Of a DNA stretch of 64,000 bases, positions 60,079 to 64,000 are shown piece by piece (the first letter of the stretch is position 1; every line of letters begins with the position of its first letter). Both the position numbers and the translations under genes were made by a program. The notes under the pieces are model-generated. The model was not told the origin of the DNA. It made no database searches and worked only from the letters and a program-made list of their open reading frames with translations. The DNA is from Nemorincola sp044225795 (GTDB taxonomy: Bacteria > Bacteroidota > Bacteroidia > Chitinophagales > Chitinophagaceae): positions 310,001 to 374,000 of the forward strand of contig JBGAIF010000001.1 in assembly GCA_044225795.1 (NCBI GenBank), read 5' to 3'.

Positions 60079-60291
60079 TTATTTCTTTTTAGCAGCCACC
60101 CTTTTCTTAGGGCCAGCGTTCTTCTTAGCTGCGGCTTTCTTAGGAGCTGCTGCTTTTTTTGGAGCTGCCTTCTTAGGGGCTGCCTTCTTAGCTGCTGCCT
60201 TTTTAGGAGCTGCTTTCTTTGCTGCAGCTTTCTTTGGAGCTGCTTTCTTTGCTGCAGCTTTCTTTGGAGCTGCTTTCTTAGCTGTTGCCAT
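60079..60291 (-). CDS. Histone H1-like Lys/Ala/Pro-repeat protein
   Basis: 70 aa, nearly all tandem K-K-A-A-[AP] units (KKAAPKKAAAKK) and ending KKRVAAKKK. It resembles the C-terminal tails of eukaryotic histone H1 and bacterial Hc1/AlgP-type proteins, which bind DNA non-specifically. The DNA also shows tandem repeats: the 27-base block around 60213-60239 (GCAGCTTTCTTTGGAGCTGC) occurs twice in succession. No other domain. It lies downstream of rpmA but has 66 bases of its own leader. Role in nucleoid compaction is inference. Confidence 0.8.
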   Translation of the reverse strand: MATAKKAAPKKAAAKKAAPKKAAAKKAAPKKAAAKKAAPKKAAPKKAAAPKKAAAKKNAGPKKRVAAKKK

Positions 60292-60357
60292 AAACTGTGA
60301 ATTTAAGGGTTAAACAAAAAATCTTTAACGTTATAAAGGCAAAATCGCCGTAGGGGG

Positions 60358-60630
60358 TTAGGCCTCGGCGATCTCTGTGTTAACTGCTTTTACTGATACT
60401 AATGTTTTAGTTCTTGTCTTTCGGAACTCAACTATACCGTCAGCCAAGGCAAATATCGTATAATCTTTACCAAGACCTACATTATTACCCGGATGATAAA
60501 CTGTACCTTGCTGACGAACTATGATATTACCTGAAATAGCGGGCTGACCACCAAATATCTTCACGCCCAGTCTCCTGCTGCGCGAATCGCGGCCGTTCCG
60601 TACACTACCTTCACCTTTTTTATGTGCCAT
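60358..60630 (-). CDS. rpmA: 50S ribosomal protein L27
   Basis: 90 aa. MAHKKGEGSVRNGRDSRSRR, LGVKIFGGQPAISGNIIVRQ and GTVYHPGNNVGLGKDYTIFAL are the L27 signature. It is part of the large ribosomal subunit near the peptidyl transferase centre. The N-terminus begins directly with AHKKG, without the cleaved extension seen in Firmicutes. It follows rplU by 26 bases in the conserved rplU-rpmA pair. Confidence 0.97.
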   Translation of the reverse strand: MAHKKGEGSVRNGRDSRSRRLGVKIFGGQPAISGNIIVRQQGTVYHPGNNVGLGKDYTIFALADGIVEFRKTRTKTLVSVKAVNTEIAEA

Positions 60631-60656
60631 TTTTTACTACTTATTTACTATTTGGA

Positions 60657-60956
60657 TTATGCTATTGCGTTGATTTTAATTTTTGTTAGCGACTGACGGT
60701 GACCATTCAGTTTCTGATAACCTTTACGACGCTTCTTTTTGAAAACGATAACCTTATCGCCTTTCAGATGATCAACTATCTCAGCCTGAACTTTCTTAGC
60801 GTTTGTGCCAACTGTAATATTACCCTCATTGCTAACCATGAGGACATCAGAAAACTCCACCTTATCACCTGCATTGCCCTGAAGGCGATGCACGAACAAC
60901 TCGTCATTTTGTCTTACCTTGAATTGTTGTCCTGCTATTGTAACTATTGCAAACAT
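60657..60956 (-). CDS. rplU: 50S ribosomal protein L21
   Basis: 99 aa. MFAIVTIAGQQFKVRQNDEL, VEFSDVLMVSNEGNITVGTN, and KVIVFKKKRRKGYQKLNGHRQSLTKIKI carry the L21 family features, including the basic K-K-R-R-K-G-Y-x-x-x-x-G-H-R-Q motif that binds 23S rRNA. It is first in the rplU-rpmA operon and has a near-perfect Bacteroidota promoter 23-53 bases upstream. Confidence 0.97.
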   Translation of the reverse strand: MFAIVTIAGQQFKVRQNDELFVHRLQGNAGDKVEFSDVLMVSNEGNITVGTNAKKVQAEIVDHLKGDKVIVFKKKRRKGYQKLNGHRQSLTKIKINAIA

Positions 60957-60978
60957 GATTGTCCTTAAAATATTTCCG

Positions 60979-61008
60979 CAAAGATAAAGACTTTTTTATT
61001 TCAAACAA
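60979..61008 (-). promoter_or_regulatory. Consensus Bacteroidota promoter of rplU-rpmA
   Basis: On the minus strand TATCTTTG (60986-60979) matches TANNTTTG exactly, and TTG lies 19 bases upstream (61008-61006). This is the full -33/-7 consensus of the primary Bacteroidota sigma factor. The ATG of rplU is 22 bases downstream. Confidence 0.85.
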
Positions 61009-61409
61009 CAAAATTTATTTTTTTATTATTTTTTATTGAAAATTTTTCTTTTGCGTTTTCCAGGTGAATCTGCGCGGAATATCTTTTAAAATGTATCGCC
61101 AACCTCTGAACATATTGAAAACAGTGACGTTCAGCCGTGCTGCAGAAAAGCCGATGCTGTTTAAGAATAAAAAAACATCCCTGAAAACAGGTCAAAAAAA
61201 ATGTTGAAATTTTTTTAAAAAAAGGTTTTTGAGTGGTAGTAATCACAAAAAGTTGAAAAACAGAAGCGCATATATAATGATTGGAGCACAATATGAAATA
61301 TGTATCAACAGCTATAAAATGTATCGGATGGCATCAGAACGATGAGCTACATTATGATGGAAAATAGCCTCTAAGAAATATTACCTTTGATGTTCAGAAT
61401 TGCAGCAGA
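61009..61409. other. A/T-homopolymer-rich intergenic region
   Basis: Between the rplU promoter and the GH3-type gene. The first 40 bases are almost pure A/T (TTTATTTTTTTATTATTTTT), and homopolymer runs recur to 61230. No convincing gene, tRNA or hairpin terminator is seen. A minus-strand frame at 61001-61291 is low-complexity and looks spurious. The promoter of the GH3-family gene must lie in the last 150 bases but no clear match was found. Confidence 0.5.
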
Positions 61410-62906
61410 ATGAAAATTAAATCTTTCCTGGCCAAGCCATATGCGTCCATAATCCATTCAAGAATACGCAAAGGAATGGCAACCGCGGTTACAGATCAAC
61501 AGGCATTACTGCAATACCTGGTAAAGAATGGTGCAAAAACGGTTTTCGGGAAAGAACATGGCTTTTCGGACATTAAAACATATGACGATTTCAAAAAGGC
61601 TGTCCCGATACGCGATTATGAGGCATTTTCCCCATATATAGAACGTATTAAAAAAGGTGACCAGAACATTTTGTGGAAAGGCCGGCCTATATATTTCGCT
61701 AAAACGTCAGGTACAACCAGCGGGGCAAAATATATTCCTATATCAAAAGAGTCGATTTCTTTTCATATAGATGGTGCCAAGAATGCCCTCCTCTGTTATA
61801 TGGTGGAGAGCGGGAATACAGATTTTGCGAACGGCCGAATGATATTTCTCTCCGGATCTCCCGAAATGGAGCGCGTAGGCAATATCCCAACGGGCAGGTT
61901 AAGTGGCATCGTGAACCACTACGTGCCACGCTACCTGAGAGGAAACCAATTACCCTCTTATGAAACGAATTGTATAGAGGATTGGGAAACTAAACTAGAC
62001 AAAATAGTGCAGGAAACCATGAATGAGAACATGACGCTCATAAGCGGCATACCTCCATGGATGCAAATGTATTTTGACTGGCTCAGCGAGCGCAATGATG
62101 GTAAAAAGATAAAAGAGTTGTTTCCTGAATTGCAAGTGATCGTACATGGTGGCGTCAACTTTGAGCCATATAAGGCAAAACTAATGCAAAGCCTGGGCGG
62201 CAAAGTAGATATGATCGAGACATTTCCCGCTTCAGAGGGTTTCTTCGCCTTCCAGGATACATTAGATAAAGAAGGACTGTTGCTGAACACTAATGCAGGC
62301 ATGTTCTTTGAATTCATTCCTGCAAGCGAAATTATGAATGAAGATCCAACGCGATTATCACTTGGAGATGTGAAGGTTGGTGAAAATTATGCTTTGATCG
62401 TTAACAGCAATGCCGGTTTATGGGGTTATAACATTGGTGATACGGTACGGTTTGTCAGCACAGACCCATACAGGCTTGTTGTGACTGGGCGTATCAAGCA
62501 TTATATTTCTGCGTTCGGGGAGCACGTGATCGGTGAAGAAGTTGACCATGCCATTCTGAACGCTGCTAAAGAACATAATGTCAATATCGTTGAATTCACA
62601 GTAGCCCCTGCCATACAGGTTAGTGAGGGGCTGCCATACCATGAATGGTTCATTGAGTTTGAGAACCCACCAGCTGATGTTGAAGCTTTTGCGGCCTCCG
62701 TTGACCGACATCTTGCGGAGAAAAACATTTATTATAATGATCTCATAAGCGGTAAAATATTACAGACACTTAAAGTGCGCGCTATGAAGAAGAACTCATT
62801 CATTGAATACATGAGATCTGTCGGCAAACTTGGTGGTCAGAACAAGGTGCCGCGCCTGGGCAATGACAGAAAGATAGCAGACGCTTTGACTCCATGGATC
62901 GCCTGA
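61410..62906 (+). CDS. GH3-family acyl-acid-amido synthetase
   Basis: 498 aa. The ANL-type adenylation motifs are present: GRPIYFAKTSGTTSGAKYIP (ATP phosphate-binding loop, S-G-T-T-S-G), TFPASEGFFAFQD and LWGYNIGDTVRFVS (adenine/Asp region), with VTGRIKHYISAFGEHV as the hinge. In plants GH3 enzymes conjugate amino acids to hormones; in Bacteroidota a close branch is common, sometimes near polyunsaturated or flexirubin-type synthesis, with unknown substrates. Normal length. It abuts the convergent GT2 gene with no gap between the two stops. Confidence 0.9.
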   Translation: MKIKSFLAKPYASIIHSRIRKGMATAVTDQQALLQYLVKNGAKTVFGKEHGFSDIKTYDDFKKAVPIRDYEAFSPYIERIKKGDQNILWKGRPIYFAKTSGTTSGAKYIPISKESISFHIDGAKNALLCYMVESGNTDFANGRMIFLSGSPEMERVGNIPTGRLSGIVNHYVPRYLRGNQLPSYETNCIEDWETKLDKIVQETMNENMTLISGIPPWMQMYFDWLSERNDGKKIKELFPELQVIVHGGVNFEPYKAKLMQSLGGKVDMIETFPASEGFFAFQDTLDKEGLLLNTNAGMFFEFIPASEIMNEDPTRLSLGDVKVGENYALIVNSNAGLWGYNIGDTVRFVSTDPYRLVVTGRIKHYISAFGEHVIGEEVDHAILNAAKEHNVNIVEFTVAPAIQVSEGLPYHEWFIEFENPPADVEAFAASVDRHLAEKNIYYNDLISGKILQTLKVRAMKKNSFIEYMRSVGKLGGQNKVPRLGNDRKIADALTPWIA

Positions 62907-63647
62907 TCACCATTTTTTCTTAAAATCACCCCTGCTGAAGAACTTTTCGATGAGACAATAAAGGATGATAAAGAAGTAACGGCTTCCCATTTCCCTGATC
63001 TTCAGGTTGGAGGTGCCGTGCTTTCGGTTTCGCCATGAGTTGGGTACTACAGCAAAGGAATATCCGCGTACAATTGCCTTAAGCGGGAGCTCCACTGTCA
63101 GATTGAAATGTGGCGACATGAAGGGCTTAAGCCCTTCAATAGTCTGTCGTGAATACAATTTAAATGCATTGGTCGTATCACGATAGCGCATTTTAAAGAC
63201 AAAGCTGATCATACGGTTGACAAACCTGTTCAGGTATAGTTTCTTCTTTGGATAATCAACAACTAATCCGCCTTTGCTCCACCTGTCTCCAAATACGCAA
63301 TCAACTTTTTTTTCCAAAAAGGCATTGTAGAACTTTACGAGGTCGGCAGGGTCATCTGAAAGATCGCCCATAACAATAGCCACACAATCTCCGGAGAAAT
63401 TCTCCAGCCCCTTACGGATCGCATATCCAAATCCATTGTTAGGCGGCGAATTGAATATTGTTCTCAAAGTTGGCACCGTCTTTTGCAACTCCTTTATTAC
63501 ATCTGCAGTGTTATCTTTTGAATTATCATTGACAACGAGCAATTCGTGTTCAATATTATTCTTATGAAGTTCTGCATAGAACGCACCAACCGTATCCGGA
63601 AGATTCAGTGCCTCATTATAGGCCGGTATTACCACACTTAATTTCAT
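62907..63647 (-). CDS. Glycosyltransferase family 2 (dolichol-phosphate-mannose synthase type)
   Basis: 246 aa. KLSVVIPAYNEALNLPDTV, HELLVVNDNSKDNTADVI, AIVMGDLSDDPADLV (DXD-equivalent) and FGDRWSKGG are the GT2 core motifs, with the family's MISFVFKMRYRDTTNAFKLYSRQ. There is no membrane segment, so it resembles the short soluble DPM1 form. It makes a polyprenyl-linked sugar or transfers sugars to a lipid carrier. The epimerase gene lies upstream on the same strand, 25 bases away. Confidence 0.9.
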   Translation of the reverse strand: MKLSVVIPAYNEALNLPDTVGAFYAELHKNNIEHELLVVNDNSKDNTADVIKELQKTVPTLRTIFNSPPNNGFGYAIRKGLENFSGDCVAIVMGDLSDDPADLVKFYNAFLEKKVDCVFGDRWSKGGLVVDYPKKKLYLNRFVNRMISFVFKMRYRDTTNAFKLYSRQTIEGLKPFMSPHFNLTVELPLKAIVRGYSFAVVPNSWRNRKHGTSNLKIREMGSRYFFIILYCLIEKFFSRGDFKKKW

Positions 63648-63672
63648 AGCAATTAAAATAGAACTTCAACTC

Positions 63673-64000
63673 TTAAACCCTACTTCGCATATTCTCAAAT
63701 ATCTGCTCCATAGTTACCTGCAAGGAATATTTGTAGTCCCATTCAGGGTAATGTGTCTTGAATTTGGTAAGATCTGAAACATACCAGATGTGATCGCCTG
63801 ACCGGTTATTATCGGTATAGGTATAATTCATCTTGTTGCCTGTTATCTCCTCGCAGATGTCTATTGCTTCCAACATGGAACAGTTAGAGAATCTGCCACC
63901 ACCGGCATTATATACCTCCCCGCCCAGGCGTGGAGATTGATAGAAATGCCAGAACATATTTACGAGATCCCATGCATGTATGTTATCGCGTACCTGTTTG
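63673..64000 (-). CDS. NAD-dependent sugar-nucleotide epimerase, C-terminal part
   Basis: The frame enters from beyond the window (start not visible; about 108 residues shown). VRDNIHAWDLVNMFWHFY, then GGEVYNAGGGRFSNCSMLEAIDI and SGDHIWYVSDLTKFKTHYPEW match the C-terminus of short-chain epimerases of the CDP-paratose/tyvelose 2-epimerase type (VYNxGGGxxNSxSMLEAI). It probably works with the adjacent GT2 in making a surface glycan. Substrate not certain. Confidence 0.8.
   Translation of the reverse strand, partial: KQVRDNIHAWDLVNMFWHFYQSPRLGGEVYNAGGGRFSNCSMLEAIDICEEITGNKMNYTYTDNNRSGDHIWYVSDLTKFKTHYPEWDYKYSLQVTMEQIFENMRSRV

Noticed and set aside
61001..61291. 96-codon minus-strand frame upstream of rplU
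   Set aside because: It covers A/T homopolymers and the rplU promoter and has a low-complexity Phe/Lys-rich product.

Overview
The window is a piece of a Bacteroidota chromosome, most like Chitinophagaceae or a relative. The evidence is type IX secretion (T9SS) C-terminal sorting domains on several secreted proteins, a promoter with the Bacteroidota TTG-N19-TANNTTTG architecture in front of rplU-rpmA, and family content typical of the phylum (GH3-type synthetase, LutB, DUF1275-type membrane protein, kynurenine 3-monooxygenase). The family is an inference.

Region 1 (1-12.0 kb, mostly minus strand) is a surface or glycan locus. Two giant repeat proteins of 1185 and 1174 aa, built from dozens of roughly 15-residue S-[FV]-[IV]-G-G-G-x-x-N units, flank an NHL-repeat T9SS protein. 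A GT9-like glycosyltransferase and an FkbM methyltransferase (cut by the window edge) follow on the same strand. A small XRE regulator and a divergent GT25-like transferase lie at the head.

Region 2 (12.67-29.94 kb, all plus strand, by eye richer in G+C than both flanks) is the most unusual part. It has about 19 tightly packed genes, is preceded by DNA with 10-bp-phased motifs and ends at a strong terminator. It encodes many small single-span membrane proteins, a transglutaminase-like protein, a lambda-R-type lytic transglycosylase with a membrane anchor, a T7-lysozyme-like protein that has lost zinc ligands, a peptidoglycan-binding protein, a protein with two annexin-like repeats, several small beta-rich proteins, a coiled-coil protein, a giant N6-methyltransferase/Strawberry-notch helicase fusion and a RecA-fold ATPase. 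No terminase, portal, tail, integrase or relaxase gene is visible. The favoured reading is a non-tailed, membrane-containing virus or virus-derived element that is not obviously one of the described groups.

Region 3 (29.99-35.1 kb, AT-rich) looks like a defence island: a calcineurin-like phosphoesterase fused to a STAND/NACHT NTPase, facing a minus-strand trio. The trio is a HEPN-motif protein, a cyclase-homology-like protein interrupted by a one-base frameshift in an A7 tract, and an unknown protein. Two diverged copies of a hairpin repeat and tRNA-3'-end-like remnants lie just beyond it.

Region 4 (35.4-64 kb) is ordinary chromosome. It holds a Crp-type regulator, a glyoxalase-fold protein, a putative metal-handling group with a MauG-type peroxidase, thioredoxin-fold proteins, murI, lutB, a polysaccharide deacetylase-like protein, an L,D-transpeptidase-fold protein, an S41 protease, recJ, kmo, a DUF900 hydrolase, a histone-H1-like lysine/alanine-repeat protein, rpmA, rplU, a GH3-family synthetase, a GT2 and the end of an NDP-sugar epimerase. 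Terminator hairpins separate many of these units.
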